Notes: a model not told the origin generated them from the letters alone. Positions 1 through 8,631 are shown, counted from the first letter of the stretch. The stretch: 64,000 nucleotides of DNA from JAVKSL01 sp050744085 (GCA_050744085.1 JBOGGU010000092.1:1-64000); one strand, 5' to 3'. Numbers and translations are program-made.

Positions 1-117
1 CACCCGGAGCACCCGGAGCACCCGGAGCACCCGGAGCACCCGGAGCACCCGGAGCACCCGGAGCACCCGGAGCACCCGGAGCACCCGGAGCACCCGGAGC
101 ACCCGGAGCACCCGGAG
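1..117. repeat. 9-bp tandem repeat, 13 perfect copies
   Basis: The unit CACCCGGAG is repeated 13 times without a mismatch and decays into a degenerate copy at 118-126. It continues to the left edge, so the true copy number is unknown. On the minus strand it encodes Ala-Pro-Gly triplets of the collagen-like protein. Perfect identity between copies points to recent expansion or ongoing slippage. Confidence 0.95.
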
Positions 118-265
118 CACCCGGGCAGCCGCCGGTGTAGGGATCAGGTACGCAGGACCGGGCACTTGCGACCGTGCTCAGGGGCAGCGTCAGGGTGGAG
201 AGGCCAATACCGCAGGCCACCAGCGTCATCGCGACCGCCCGGAGCGCTCGGGGGCCAGTTCTCAT
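1..265 (-). CDS. Secreted collagen-like protein, partial
   Basis: This minus-strand frame starts at ATG 265 and runs off the left edge, so the C-terminus is missing. A GGAGGT ribosome site lies just upstream (about 270-275). Residues 1-36 look like a secretion signal: MRTGPRALR, then a hydrophobic stretch ending near VASARS. A short segment with two cysteines (CVPDPYTGGC) follows. The rest is an unbroken run of Gly-Ala-Pro triplets, at least 13. Gly-X-Y triplets are the hallmark of collagen-like bacterial surface proteins, and I infer an exported, extended protein. A sortase E gene lies 3 kb away, but any sorting signal would be beyond the edge. The function is unknown. The low-complexity part could also be a linker between a signal peptide and an unseen domain. 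Confidence 0.6.
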   Translation of the reverse strand, partial: MRTGPRALRAVAMTLVACGIGLSTLTLPLSTVASARSCVPDPYTGGCPGAPGAPGAPGAPGAPGAPGAPGAPGAPGAPGAPGAPGAPG

Positions 266-367
266 TGTGACCTCCACCTTGTCAGGTCGAACGGGGCCGA
301 TGTTGTGATCGACGGGCACCTGCTATGGCGAACTATATCATGTCTTCAAACTCAACGCAGCCGTCGC

Positions 368-2212
368 TCACTGGCTGAGGACAGTCGTCTTGGTGAGGGC
401 CGCATTTGCCTTGAGAAGCCTCCCTCCCTCCCTCAGGTTCACGCTCACCTGGGTAGGGAGCACCCGGGGCGTGGGCACCAGGGAGAGCGAGGCGTTCGGA
501 GCCGGGGGCGGCGTCTCGAGGTCCAGGGTCACGGACCTGGTCGCGCCGGCCGGGACCCTCACATAAAGACTCACAACCGCAACACCGTCCTGGGCCGTCA
601 CTGAAGGAGAAGGCCCCACCGTGGGCCCGCTGGCGCCTTTCAGGTACCACCCCACAGGTATGTGGAGGCTGACGAATCCGACGTACTGGCCCTTCACCAG
701 CTGCGGGTCGTAAGGCCCGAACACTTCCTGGTTGGTGCCGCTTGCCGGCGCGGTGTTGTGCAGGGTCACGGTCGCGGTGACCTGGCCGATCTTGTCCGTG
801 GGCCGGGCACCGGAGAGCGCGAGGCTCGTTTCCAGGTAGTAGTCGAGCTTGTTGGCGCCAAAGTTCTGGACGGTGAGCTGGGCGAAGTCGACGCCGGGAC
901 CCGGTAGGGAGCCAGTGGCTCCGAGCTGGGAAAGGGAGGCCTCCTCTGCCCGAGAGGGCGACCACACCAGCAGGTGGCGCCCCTGCACTGCCTTCACGAC
1001 GCCGCGCGCTGCGGAGACCAGGTTGACCTGTCCGGCGACCAGTCGGTTGATCAAGGTGCTCACCAGGAGGCTCAGGGCGTCCTGTCGGCTTCCCCGGCCG
1101 GGGTACTGAAGGTATTGCTGGTTGAGGGTGAGCGCCACAGCGTTTGAAGCCCCGACTGTCCCCACCCCTGGGACCTGGATCGGTCCCGTGTGGGCCAGGA
1201 TGTCGGCCAGCGCTACCGAGTCGATCTGGACGACCGCAGTCACCGACTTGCCGGTGGCTGCCTTGTACATCCCGGCGAGCACGGGCGCGACGACAGTGAA
1301 GTCGGAGTCGAGGTTGGCGTTGCGCCACTGCTCGGTCGGTCGAAGGGGGCCAAACAAGCCCGAGTAGTCCGGGGGCGCCGACACCTTGGCTGGAGCGTTC
1401 AGGGCGAGGTCGTCGATGGGGCCCGAGCCCTCGAAGCTCAGGTGGCCGTCGTTTGCGTCGAGCACCGCGTACGACAGGATCATCCCACCCGTGCCGCGCA
1501 TCTCGGCGTCGTTAGCAATTGCGAAGAAGATGCGCTGGGGCCCGTTCGCGCCTGTGAGCCCCATCAGGGCCTGAAGGGCGTTGGAGCCTCCCGAGAGGAG
1601 CCCTCTCGCTCGGGACGCCACGGAGTACACAAGGGTTTGAGCCTTCGACACAGGGCTCAACAGCCAGTGCTCCGACGGCACCTGAGAAGCGCCCGGAAGG
1701 GCTGCCGCTGCCTCCGCCAGCGTGTTGCGGAGCGCACCCATCGTGGCGAGCGGGAGGCCGCTCGGCTTGACAGACAGGTTCACCCCGCCTGAGCTCCCGA
1801 CCAGGGGCTGGGCCGTTTGGATGACCTGGCGAGCGCCGTCGACCAACTGGAGCGCCAAGGCTACCGAACCCCTCAGGGAAGTCAGGTTCTGAGCGCCTAC
1901 GGGCACCACGCCGGCCAGGGATAGGACCCTGCTGTTGTGCAGCTCCTCGTTCACCTTGACCAGGCTCACCTCGGCTCTGGTCAGCTCGGTCTCCGACAGG
2001 CTGGCATGGTTCGCCAGCACCGCCGCCTCCGCAGTGCGCACCTGACCCTCAGCGACGCTGAGCTGGCTTGCCAGGGAATGCACCTGCTTGTAGCCGATGC
2101 CCGCAAGAAGAGCCGCCAGCACCACCACGACGACAACGACGACTGCGAGGGTGGATCGTCGCCGGATCCTCACTTGCCTGCTCATGACCCGGATGCGGGC
2201 CGCGTGGCTCAT
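368..2212 (-). CDS. DUF4012 membrane-anchored protein
   Basis: A 614-residue protein with one N-terminal membrane anchor: basic residues 1-20, then a run of valines and a hydrophobic helix to about residue 41. A predicted coiled stretch follows at about 45-95. The DUF4012 core is recognisable from ANDAEMRGTGG at 233-243 and the preceding PQRIFFAI. These proteins are common in Actinobacteria and often sit near exopolysaccharide or surface genes; their biochemical role is not established. Most of the protein should lie outside the membrane. The start overlaps the stop of the upstream coiled-coil gene by four bases (ATGA, 2209-2212), so the two are probably translationally coupled. Confidence 0.85.
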   Translation of the reverse strand: MSHAARIRVMSRQVRIRRRSTLAVVVVVVVVLAALLAGIGYKQVHSLASQLSVAEGQVRTAEAAVLANHASLSETELTRAEVSLVKVNEELHNSRVLSLAGVVPVGAQNLTSLRGSVALALQLVDGARQVIQTAQPLVGSSGGVNLSVKPSGLPLATMGALRNTLAEAAAALPGASQVPSEHWLLSPVSKAQTLVYSVASRARGLLSGGSNALQALMGLTGANGPQRIFFAIANDAEMRGTGGMILSYAVLDANDGHLSFEGSGPIDDLALNAPAKVSAPPDYSGLFGPLRPTEQWRNANLDSDFTVVAPVLAGMYKAATGKSVTAVVQIDSVALADILAHTGPIQVPGVGTVGASNAVALTLNQQYLQYPGRGSRQDALSLLVSTLINRLVAGQVNLVSAARGVVKAVQGRHLLVWSPSRAEEASLSQLGATGSLPGPGVDFAQLTVQNFGANKLDYYLETSLALSGARPTDKIGQVTATVTLHNTAPASGTNQEVFGPYDPQLVKGQYVGFVSLHIPVGWYLKGASGPTVGPSPSVTAQDGVAVVSLYVRVPAGATRSVTLDLETPPPAPNASLSLVPTPRVLPTQVSVNLREGGRLLKANAALTKTTVLSQ

Positions 2213-3324
2213 CTGGGTCCGGGGTCGGGGGGCCCGTATCGGCGTTGGATTCGAGGTGTCGCTTCGCGCACAGGTGCTGGTGGCGTCGCTGCCTCGGCCC
2301 GGGGATTCTCGACCCCCGCTGCGCCGCCCCCCGCTGCGCCGCCCCCCGCGACGGCCACACGTCCTCGCAACTGCTCGAGCTCGCAGCGAACGTCGTTCAG
2401 GGTTGCCGCGGCCTGCTCGGCGATAGCCTGCAATCGGGCATCGAGCACTTCCAGCTCGGGGCCGACGTGATCCGTCCTGGCCGCCATCGCCTCGGCGACC
2501 GTTGACGCCACCATCGCCTGCAAGTCGCTCAGGTCGGCCTCCGGGGGGCGTGACTCGACCTCTTGGCGCACCGCTCCCAGCTCGTCGATGATCCTGCGCT
2601 GCGCTACGGACGACTCCATGCCGATCCGGCTGGCGATGACCTCGATCCGATTGGCCAGCAGCTGGCCCACTTGGTCTGCCAAGGCCTTGGGCATGGCGCC
2701 GGCCAGCTCCGAGAGCTTGGTGTCCAGTGCATCGGTCAACTGGTCAGTCAGGGCGGGGAATCCGTCCCGGAGCTCGCCGAGGGTCTGCTCCTGCCTCCAC
2801 TGGCACGCCTCCACGTGCTCGGTCATGGCACGCTCCAAGCTTTTGACCTGGGCCGTGTACTTGGCGATCTCACTCACGATGTCAGAACCAAGGGAGGCCG
2901 ACGTCAGGGACAGCTCCTGCATCGGCTCTGGCCGAGGCGGCCTCGCGTGGTTGGGCTCTCGCTTCGTTGGCCACGGCCGGTCGGGCACCGGGATAGGCCT
3001 TGCGAGCGCTTCTCGGACCCTGCCCGCGGGGCTCGACGGCTCGCGGGGCTCGACGAAGCTGTCTGCAGGGGAGGAGTCGAGCTTGGCGGCGTCGCGGACC
3101 GTGACTGCCTCGTTGGAAGGCTCGCGGGGCGGCCTGCCCCGGTCCAGCGGGGGCGAGGAGAGCTTGGGGCGCCTACGAGTCTCGGGCAGGCTTGTCGGCC
3201 ACGTCAGGTGAACCGACACCTCCGCCTGCTCGACGCTGGCCGGCGACACGGCGCCATGCTCCGTGTCGGGCGCCCCGAGGGCGTCCGACGAAGCGGGCTC
3301 GGGTGGCATCGAGTCGCCTGGCAT
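2209..3324 (-). CDS. Coiled-coil protein of unknown function
   Basis: A 371-residue protein I do not recognise. Residues 1-130 are rich in Pro, Ser, Glu and Arg and look disordered. From about 135 to 330 it is helical with heptad-like spacing and no transmembrane segment. A Gly-Ala spacer (GGGAAGGGAAG) precedes a disordered C-terminus. The four-base overlap with the DUF4012 gene suggests the two products work together, perhaps as a cytoplasmic partner of the membrane protein. The start at 3324 is an ATG; the region upstream is shared with the divergent sortase gene. Confidence 0.7.
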   Translation of the reverse strand: MPGDSMPPEPASSDALGAPDTEHGAVSPASVEQAEVSVHLTWPTSLPETRRRPKLSSPPLDRGRPPREPSNEAVTVRDAAKLDSSPADSFVEPREPSSPAGRVREALARPIPVPDRPWPTKREPNHARPPRPEPMQELSLTSASLGSDIVSEIAKYTAQVKSLERAMTEHVEACQWRQEQTLGELRDGFPALTDQLTDALDTKLSELAGAMPKALADQVGQLLANRIEVIASRIGMESSVAQRRIIDELGAVRQEVESRPPEADLSDLQAMVASTVAEAMAARTDHVGPELEVLDARLQAIAEQAAATLNDVRCELEQLRGRVAVAGGGAAGGGAAGVENPRAEAATPPAPVREATPRIQRRYGPPDPGPR

Positions 3325-3383
3325 GGGCCAACCCTATCTCGTCGGGGTGGAGGCACCGGGGTTCGCTCGTGGCGACACGGTGA

Positions 3384-3398
3384 TACCATCTGTGGAGA
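3384..3398 (+). promoter_or_regulatory. Likely leaderless promoter -10 box of sortase gene
   Basis: TACCAT at 3384-3389 is followed by eight bases and then ATG 3398. No Shine-Dalgarno spacing is possible here because GGAG touches the ATG. The arrangement matches other genes in the window whose -10 box lies 6 to 9 bases before the start codon. No clear -35 hexamer was seen. Confidence 0.4.
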
Positions 3399-4264
3399 TG
3401 TTCGGGCGAGGAGCGGTCCGGGTGTTGGGCCGCATCCTCGTCGGGTGCGGGGTGTTGGTGCTGCTGTTCGCGGCCTACCAGCTCTTCGGGACAGATTTGC
3501 CGGCCGCCCGCAGCCAGCAGGCGCTCAGGCATCAGTTCAGCACAGAGCTCAAGGGTCACGCCCAAGCCACACCCCGCCCCGGCGCCACATCGCGCCCGAG
3601 CCCCGCTCCGGACATCACTGCGCCGCCGGACGGCTCCGCGCTGGGTGTCATCTACATCCCCAGGATCAATGTGGACAAGGTGATCGTCCAGGGTATCGGG
3701 GAGGCTGACCTGCAGAAGGGACCCGGGCACTATCCGGGTACCCCGCTCCCAGGAGAGCGGGGCAACGCCGCCATCGCGGGGCATCGCACCACCTACGGCG
3801 CCCCGTTCTACCGGCTCGACGGGCTTCGCAAGTCGGACCCGATCACCATCACCACCATCCAGGGGACCTTCACCTACCGGGTCATCCGGTCATTCGTCGT
3901 GGCGCCCACCGACCTGGCGGTGATCGCTCCGACCAGGGCCAACATGCTCACCCTCACCACCTGCAACCCGCGCTACAGCGCCGCGCAGCGCCTGATCGTC
4001 CAAGCGGTGCTCGTCGGAAACCCTGCGCCCGGGGCCCTGGCCGCCACCCCCCAGGCGACCGCGCGCAATCCGAACCGCCCGAGCTGGGTCCCGGCGCTGC
4101 TGTGGGGATTGGCGCTGATCGCCTTGGGTGCCCTGGTGTGGTGGCTGGGCCGGCGGCTTGGATCCCGACGCTGGGCCGCCTATGTCGGTGGGACGCCGGT
4201 CGCCCTGGTGCTGTTGTACGTGTTCTTCTCGAGCGTGAGCGTGCTCCTCCCGGTCACCCTCTGA
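3398..4264 (+). CDS. srtE: Class E sortase
   Basis: A 288-residue membrane-anchored transpeptidase. Helix 1 spans about residues 10-30. A Pro/Ala/Ser-rich stalk leads to the sortase barrel at about 80-215. The catalytic set is visible: His129 in AGHRTT, Cys189 in TLTTCNPR, and Arg198 shortly after. Two hydrophobic segments near the C-terminus (about 230-250 and 265-285) are unusual for the simplest sortases but occur in class E. Sortase E cleaves LAXTG-type signals and links proteins to peptidoglycan. I chose ATG 3398 because an upstream in-frame start would overlap the divergent coiled-coil gene; ATG 3323 is the alternative. The substrate is unknown; the collagen-like protein at the window edge is a candidate only by proximity. 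Confidence 0.87.
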   Translation: MFGRGAVRVLGRILVGCGVLVLLFAAYQLFGTDLPAARSQQALRHQFSTELKGHAQATPRPGATSRPSPAPDITAPPDGSALGVIYIPRINVDKVIVQGIGEADLQKGPGHYPGTPLPGERGNAAIAGHRTTYGAPFYRLDGLRKSDPITITTIQGTFTYRVIRSFVVAPTDLAVIAPTRANMLTLTTCNPRYSAAQRLIVQAVLVGNPAPGALAATPQATARNPNRPSWVPALLWGLALIALGALVWWLGRRLGSRRWAAYVGGTPVALVLLYVFFSSVSVLLPVTL

Positions 4265-4265
4265 C

Positions 4266-4862
4266 TCAACAGGCAGGAGGATGTGCGGCGGGGCCAGTCA
4301 GCGCCCCCGCGAAGGGCCGGTAGGTGATGGTGCTCACCGACGCCGGGTCATAGCCAGTGCCACCGCTGTGCAGCTCGACGAGGACCTCTACGCCCGCCAG
4401 GGCGTCGAGGGTTGAGCTGGACTCCACCACCAGCTGGCACGCCGGGCCCCCACTGGGGACTCGTTCGACGATGCGGGTGTCGGGAGGCAACTCGTCGCCG
4501 GCTACTTTCACGGCGTCACTGGCCGCCAGCGAGGGGTAGAGGTGCTCGGTGTACTGCAACGCCCGGCCGCGGACGAACACCACCGATGTGTAGGTGTCGT
4601 AGCCGCTGGCCAGCCGAGGCCAGTAACCCGTTCCCGCTGGGTCCATCTGGTGGCCGGCGTCCCAAGCGGCCCGGGTGGCGCCGTAGCCGCTGAGCAGGTC
4701 GAGCTGTGCGGTGGTGGAGGGTGCGGCCTGGGTACCGAGCGAACCTTCAGGCCGCGGGTGTCCAGTCGCCGCATTGCACCCGGCCCCGGACAGGACGAGG
4801 GTGCCGAGAGCGAGAAGCGCCCCCGGCAGTCGCCATCCGGGTCGGCCCACGCGTGTCGTCAA
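4266..4862 (-). CDS. Putative lipoprotein of unknown function
   Basis: About 198 residues if the TTG at 4862 is used, or 194 from GTG 4850; no strong ribosome site separates them. A hydrophobic signal ends in LSGAGC, a good lipobox, so the protein is probably diacylglycerol-anchored outside the membrane. The mature part has no family I recognise; it is compact, with several aromatic and Gly residues and a terminal cysteine. It ends two bases from the convergent sortase stop. It follows the coiled-coil nuclease-like gene by eight bases on the same strand and is probably cotranscribed with it. Confidence 0.65.
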   Translation of the reverse strand: MTTRVGRPGWRLPGALLALGTLVLSGAGCNAATGHPRPEGSLGTQAAPSTTAQLDLLSGYGATRAAWDAGHQMDPAGTGYWPRLASGYDTYTSVVFVRGRALQYTEHLYPSLAASDAVKVAGDELPPDTRIVERVPSGGPACQLVVESSSTLDALAGVEVLVELHSGGTGYDPASVSTITYRPFAGALTGPAAHPPAC

Positions 4863-4870
4863 GCCGTCGA

Positions 4871-5854
4871 TCAGGGCTGGATCGCGACAGCGTCCACCCG
4901 GGCCGGTCCACCCTTGGCCCCCAGAAGGCCCACCCCAGTCGTTCGGGCCAGCTCGACCACTCGTTGCTCGACCCGCATCCCGTAGACATACGCAAGCCAC
5001 GGTCCCCCAAAGCCGGCGGCAGCGAGCTGAGCAAGGAAGGCCCGGTCGTGCACCCGGTCCGAGAACCGCCTGACGTCAGATACACCAAGGCGGATCTTGG
5101 CCTCGGCGAGGGCCGACACCCAAGGACCGTCCGGGTCGAGCGCCCTGACCACGACATCGATCTCGTGGCCGTCGAAGCGAAGGCTGGCTGGCGCGTCCTC
5201 GATGCGGTAGCCGAGCGCCTCCAGGGCGTCGAGCAGGCCGCTTCCAGCCTCTTCCTCCTCGGTGGAGCCCATGCGGTCACGCATTCGCCCCACCTCGCTG
5301 CGAAAGTCGCGGAAGTCATCGCGCAGGTCATCTGTGCCAGCGCGGACACTCGCGAACTGCGCATCCATCTCCCTGCGGAAATCTGCGGCCTCGGAGCGCA
5401 CCGCCTTGAACTGGGATTGCACCGCCTTGAACTGACCGTCGACCTCGGTGCGGAACTCGGCGGCCTCGGAGCGCACCGCGGCGAACTCGCCAGCCATCTC
5501 CGAGCGCACCGCGGCGAACTCGCCAGCCACCTCGGTGCGAAACTCGGCGGCCTCCGAGCGCACCACGGCGAGCTCGCGGTCGAAGAGTGATGCCAGGTCG
5601 CGAAGGGCCGCCTCGGTCTGAGTCTGGGCCTCGGACAGTCGCTCCATCTGCTGCTCGAGCCTGCCGAGCGCCTCCGCCATCAGAGCCTGAGCCTCCGCCA
5701 TGCGCGCAAAGGCGGCGGGAAGCCCCAGGAGCTCGTCTCCCAGGAGCGCCCCCCTCACCGCAGCCGCGAGGGCAGGATCCGCCTGGAGCTCACGGATCAG
5801 GTCGAGCGCGGTCGTCACCCCACCGATGATAGCAGCGGCCCGTTCGTCTGTCAT
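4871..5854 (-). CDS. Coiled-coil protein with C-terminal PD-(D/E)XK nuclease-like domain
   Basis: A 327-residue protein in two parts. Residues about 48-190 form a long coiled coil with a repeating phrase (VRSEAAEFRTEV, FAAVRSEMAGE and variants) spaced at 11 to 22 residues. Residues about 205-327 look like a PD-(D/E)XK fold: Asp233 in HEIDVVV, then Glu251-Ala-Lys253 in ALAEAKI. This architecture occurs in DUF3782-like proteins of cyanobacteria and actinobacteria, often in variable copy number. Nuclease activity is inferred only from the motif. ATG 5854 is the first good start. The divergent phosphatase begins 72 bases away. Confidence 0.7.
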   Translation of the reverse strand: MTDERAAAIIGGVTTALDLIRELQADPALAAAVRGALLGDELLGLPAAFARMAEAQALMAEALGRLEQQMERLSEAQTQTEAALRDLASLFDRELAVVRSEAAEFRTEVAGEFAAVRSEMAGEFAAVRSEAAEFRTEVDGQFKAVQSQFKAVRSEAADFRREMDAQFASVRAGTDDLRDDFRDFRSEVGRMRDRMGSTEEEEAGSGLLDALEALGYRIEDAPASLRFDGHEIDVVVRALDPDGPWVSALAEAKIRLGVSDVRRFSDRVHDRAFLAQLAAAGFGGPWLAYVYGMRVEQRVVELARTTGVGLLGAKGGPARVDAVAIQP

Positions 5855-5926
5855 GCTTCTTTTACATCCTCATGCTAAACTGTGTCTGGCGGCAGCGCTG
5901 GGTAGGCTGAATGGATCAACGTCCTT

Positions 5927-6502
5927 GTGATCTGCACCGGGAATGTCTGCCGATCTCCCATGGCCGCTGCGCTGCTGCGGCGCCGCCTGGAGACCGCGGG
6001 TGTGCCGGGCTCGGTGAGCTCTGCTGGCTTGCTGACCGAGGGTGTCCCGGCATCGCCCGGTGCGGTGAAGGCGATGCAGGCCAGGGACATCGAGCTGGGC
6101 AGCCACCGCAGCGCCGTGCTCGACGAGGCCACGCTGGCGGACGCAGACCTGGTGCTCGGCATGGCTCGGGAGCACGTCCGCGAAGCAGTCGTGCTCCTGC
6201 CGGAGGCCTGGCCCCGATCCTTCACCCTCAAGGAGCTGGTCCGCCGGGGGAGCGAGGCCGGGCGTCGGGGAGCGCACGAGAGGATGGCCGACTGGCTCGA
6301 CCGCTCTCACGAGGGTCGTGACACCGCTGCGCTGATGGGGTCGTCCACAGAGGACGACATTGTGGACCCGATCGGGATGAGCGACGCCGCCTACGAGGAC
6401 ACCGCCACCGAGCTCGACGGGCTCCTCGAACAGCTCGTGAACCTGGTATGGGGAGCGCGAACCCGAGCGCCGGAGAAGGACCGCAACCTGGCGGCCCGAT
6501 AG
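5927..6502 (+). CDS. Low-molecular-weight protein-tyrosine phosphatase
   Basis: A member of the LMW-PTP/arsenate reductase fold. The phosphate loop C-x5-R-S is at the N-terminus (Cys3, Arg9, Ser10 from GTG 5927), and the general acid pair Asp-Pro is at 147-148. The family hydrolyses phosphotyrosine in exopolysaccharide control or other signalling. The start is a problem: strand 1 of the fold (residues INVLVI) is encoded just before the only usable start codon, GTG 5927, and a stop lies at 5903. Either the protein lacks strand 1, or translation begins at a rare codon such as ATC 5915. The 191-residue length, longer than the usual 150, reflects a C-terminal extension. The gene precedes prfA by 24 bases. 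Confidence 0.8.
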   Translation: MICTGNVCRSPMAAALLRRRLETAGVPGSVSSAGLLTEGVPASPGAVKAMQARDIELGSHRSAVLDEATLADADLVLGMAREHVREAVVLLPEAWPRSFTLKELVRRGSEAGRRGAHERMADWLDRSHEGRDTAALMGSSTEDDIVDPIGMSDAAYEDTATELDGLLEQLVNLVWGARTRAPEKDRNLAAR

Positions 6503-6526
6503 CAACGGGCCGGGTACCCTGGGGCA

Positions 6527-7591
6527 GTGGACGACCGCTTGCGCGAGCTGGAGAAAGAGTACACCGACGTGCTCAGCCGCCTCGCCGAGCCCGGGGTGTT
6601 CGCAGACCAGCACCTGGTGCGAGACCTGTCCAGGCGGCGCAAGGAGCTGGAGCCGGTGGTGGAGATGTGGCGCCAGCGCCAGGCGGCTGCCGAGGATCTG
6701 GAGGCGGCCCGGGAGATGGCGGCGGAGTCGGCTGGGGACGAACGAGAGCTGGCGAGGTCCGAGGTGCGCGATGCGGAGGAGGCCCTGGCCGGGCTGGACG
6801 GCGAGCTGGAGGCGCTGTTGGTGGTGCGGGACCCCGACGACGGCAAGGGGGTGATCATCGAGATCAGGGGTGCCGAGGGGGGAGAGGAAGGCAACCTGTG
6901 GGCCAAGGACCTGTTCGAGATGTACGCCCGATGGGCCGACAAGCGGGGCTGGAAGGTCGAGCTGCTGGGCTCGGACCCCTCCGAGCGGGGCGGGTTCAAC
7001 GAGGTCACAGCCGTCGTACGGGGCGACGACGCTTGGCGGCACCTGCGCCACGAGGCGGGGACCCACCGGGTCCAGCGAGTCCCGGTGACGGAGTCCCAGG
7101 GCCGCCTTCACACGTCCACAGCGACGGTGAACGCCCTGCCCGAGGCGGAGGAGGTGGAGGTCCACGTCGAGGCCTCCGACCTCAAGGTGGACGTGTACCG
7201 CTCCACAGGCCCCGGGGGTCAGTCGGTGAACACCACAGACTCTGCGGTGCGCGTCACTCACCTTCCCACAGGGATCGTGGTTGCGATGCAGGACGAGAAG
7301 AGCCAGATCCAGAATCGGGCCAAGGCTATGCAGGTCCTGCGGGCGCGCTTGCTGGCGGCCGAGCGGGACCGCCAGGCCGACGAGGCGTCCGAGCAGCGCC
7401 GGGCCCAGGTCGGAGGCGGTGGGCGCGCGGAGAAGATGCGCACGTACAACTACAAGGAGAACCGGGTATCCGACCACCGCATCGGCCTCACCCTCTACAA
7501 GCTGGACCGGGTGCTGATGGGCGACCTCGACGAGATCAGCGACGCCCTGGTGGCCGACGCCCGCGCCCGCCAGCTGAGGGGTGAGGACTGA
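6527..7591 (+). CDS. prfA: Peptide chain release factor 1
   Basis: A 354-residue class I release factor that reads UAA and UAG at the ribosomal A site. The anticodon-like tripeptide is Pro-Val-Thr (186-188), the PxT of RF1 rather than the SPF of RF2. The catalytic GGQ is at 230-232 in STGPGGQS. Start is GTG 6527; TACCCT at 6515-6520 fits a -10 box for a near-leaderless transcript. Its stop TGA is followed at once by prmC, whose product methylates the GGQ glutamine, the usual bacterial pairing. Confidence 0.96.
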   Translation: MDDRLRELEKEYTDVLSRLAEPGVFADQHLVRDLSRRRKELEPVVEMWRQRQAAAEDLEAAREMAAESAGDERELARSEVRDAEEALAGLDGELEALLVVRDPDDGKGVIIEIRGAEGGEEGNLWAKDLFEMYARWADKRGWKVELLGSDPSERGGFNEVTAVVRGDDAWRHLRHEAGTHRVQRVPVTESQGRLHTSTATVNALPEAEEVEVHVEASDLKVDVYRSTGPGGQSVNTTDSAVRVTHLPTGIVVAMQDEKSQIQNRAKAMQVLRARLLAAERDRQADEASEQRRAQVGGGGRAEKMRTYNYKENRVSDHRIGLTLYKLDRVLMGDLDEISDALVADARARQLRGED

Positions 7592-7635
7592 GCAGGCTGC
7601 AGCGCCCCGGGGCAGCGGTTTCGTGGCGCTCGCTG

Positions 7636-8631
7636 TTGAGCGAGGCAACCGCCGCGCTCGGCCGGGCCAACGAGGCCCGGTGGGTGGTCGAGGCTGCCTC
7701 GGGCCTGGGGGCGGCCGAGATGGCCCTGGCGCTCGACGAGTGCGCGTCGGCGCTGGCCGTCGCGTCGTGTGAGGATATGGTCCGGCGCAGGGTGCTGGGG
7801 GAGCCACTGCAATACGTGCTGGGAAGGTGGGGATTCCGGGGCCTGGAGTTGCTGGTGGACCGCCGGGTGCTGATCCCGCGGCCCGAGACCGAGGTGGTGG
7901 TGGAGGTGGCTCGGGGTGAGCTCGAGGTGCTTCGGGAGATACACCAAGCGGCAGCTCGCCAAGCGGCAGCTCGCCAAGCGCCAGCCCGCCAAGCGGCAGC
8001 CCGCCCAGCGGCAGCCGGCCCCCCTGCGCTGGTGGCGGTGGACCTGGGGACTGGCTCGGGGGCCATCGCCCTGGCGCTGGCGGCGGAGGAGCCGGGCCTT
8101 GACGTGTGGGCCACCGATGCGTCTGCGGACGCCCTTGCCGTGGCCCGGGCGAACCTGGCTGGCATCGGCGCCCGGTCCGCAGCACGGGTGCAATTGGTGC
8201 AGGGGGATTGGTACGAGGCGCTGCCGATGGGGCTGGAGGGGCAGGTGGACTTGATCGTGTCCAATCCTCCTTATGTGTCTGAACCAGAGGAGGCCGAGCT
8301 GCCCGTGGAGGTGGCTGGCTGGGAGCCCCATTCGGCGCTGGTGGCCGGGCCCAGTGGGTTGGAGTCGATCCGGGCGGTTGTCGGCGGGGCGTTGAGGTGG
8401 CTCCGCCGCCCCGGAGGGCTGGTCGTCGAGATAGCCCCGGACCAGGTGGCCGATGCGGTGGCGCTGGCTTGCACTGCCAGCTTCTCGCACGCAGAGGTGC
8501 GTGCAGACCTGGCTGGACGGCCGCGGGTGCTGGTGGCGCGGGTGGGTGGCGCGGGTAAGTGGCGGGTGGGTGGGCACGGCGGTGTGGCGCACGGCGCTCA
8601 ATTTCTCCGAAGGCCAGCGAGCTACACGTGA
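7636..8631 (+). CDS. prmC: Release factor glutamine methyltransferase
   Basis: PrmC (HemK) transfers methyl from SAM to the GGQ glutamine of release factors. Visible motifs: PRPETE (81-86), SAM-binding DLGTGSG (136-142), and catalytic NPPY (210-213). Two oddities. Residues about 104-125 are a low-complexity insert of five Gln-Ala-Ala-Ala-Arg-like units from a 15-bp repeat, placed between the substrate-recognition domain and the SAM domain. The C-terminus also carries a basic extension after about residue 305. TTG 7636 is the only standard start that fits. The conserved WRSLL just upstream is in frame, so a CTG at 7588 overlapping the prfA stop is possible. The stop overlaps the tsaC start by four bases. 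Confidence 0.93.
   Translation: MSEATAALGRANEARWVVEAASGLGAAEMALALDECASALAVASCEDMVRRRVLGEPLQYVLGRWGFRGLELLVDRRVLIPRPETEVVVEVARGELEVLREIHQAAARQAAARQAPARQAAARPAAAGPPALVAVDLGTGSGAIALALAAEEPGLDVWATDASADALAVARANLAGIGARSAARVQLVQGDWYEALPMGLEGQVDLIVSNPPYVSEPEEAELPVEVAGWEPHSALVAGPSGLESIRAVVGGALRWLRRPGGLVVEIAPDQVADAVALACTASFSHAEVRADLAGRPRVLVARVGGAGKWRVGGHGGVAHGAQFLRRPASYT
7945..8019 (+). repeat. 15-bp tandem repeat inside prmC, five units
   Basis: Units start at 7945, 7960, 7975, 7990 and 8005. The first two are identical (CAAGCGGCAGCTCGC) and the rest differ by one to three bases. The array keeps the reading frame and inserts five pentapeptides between two domains of PrmC. Confidence 0.93.

Noticed and set aside
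7945..8019. CRISPR-like array in prmC or kdpB
   Set aside because: The units are directly adjacent without spacers and encode in-frame pentapeptides, so they are minisatellites.
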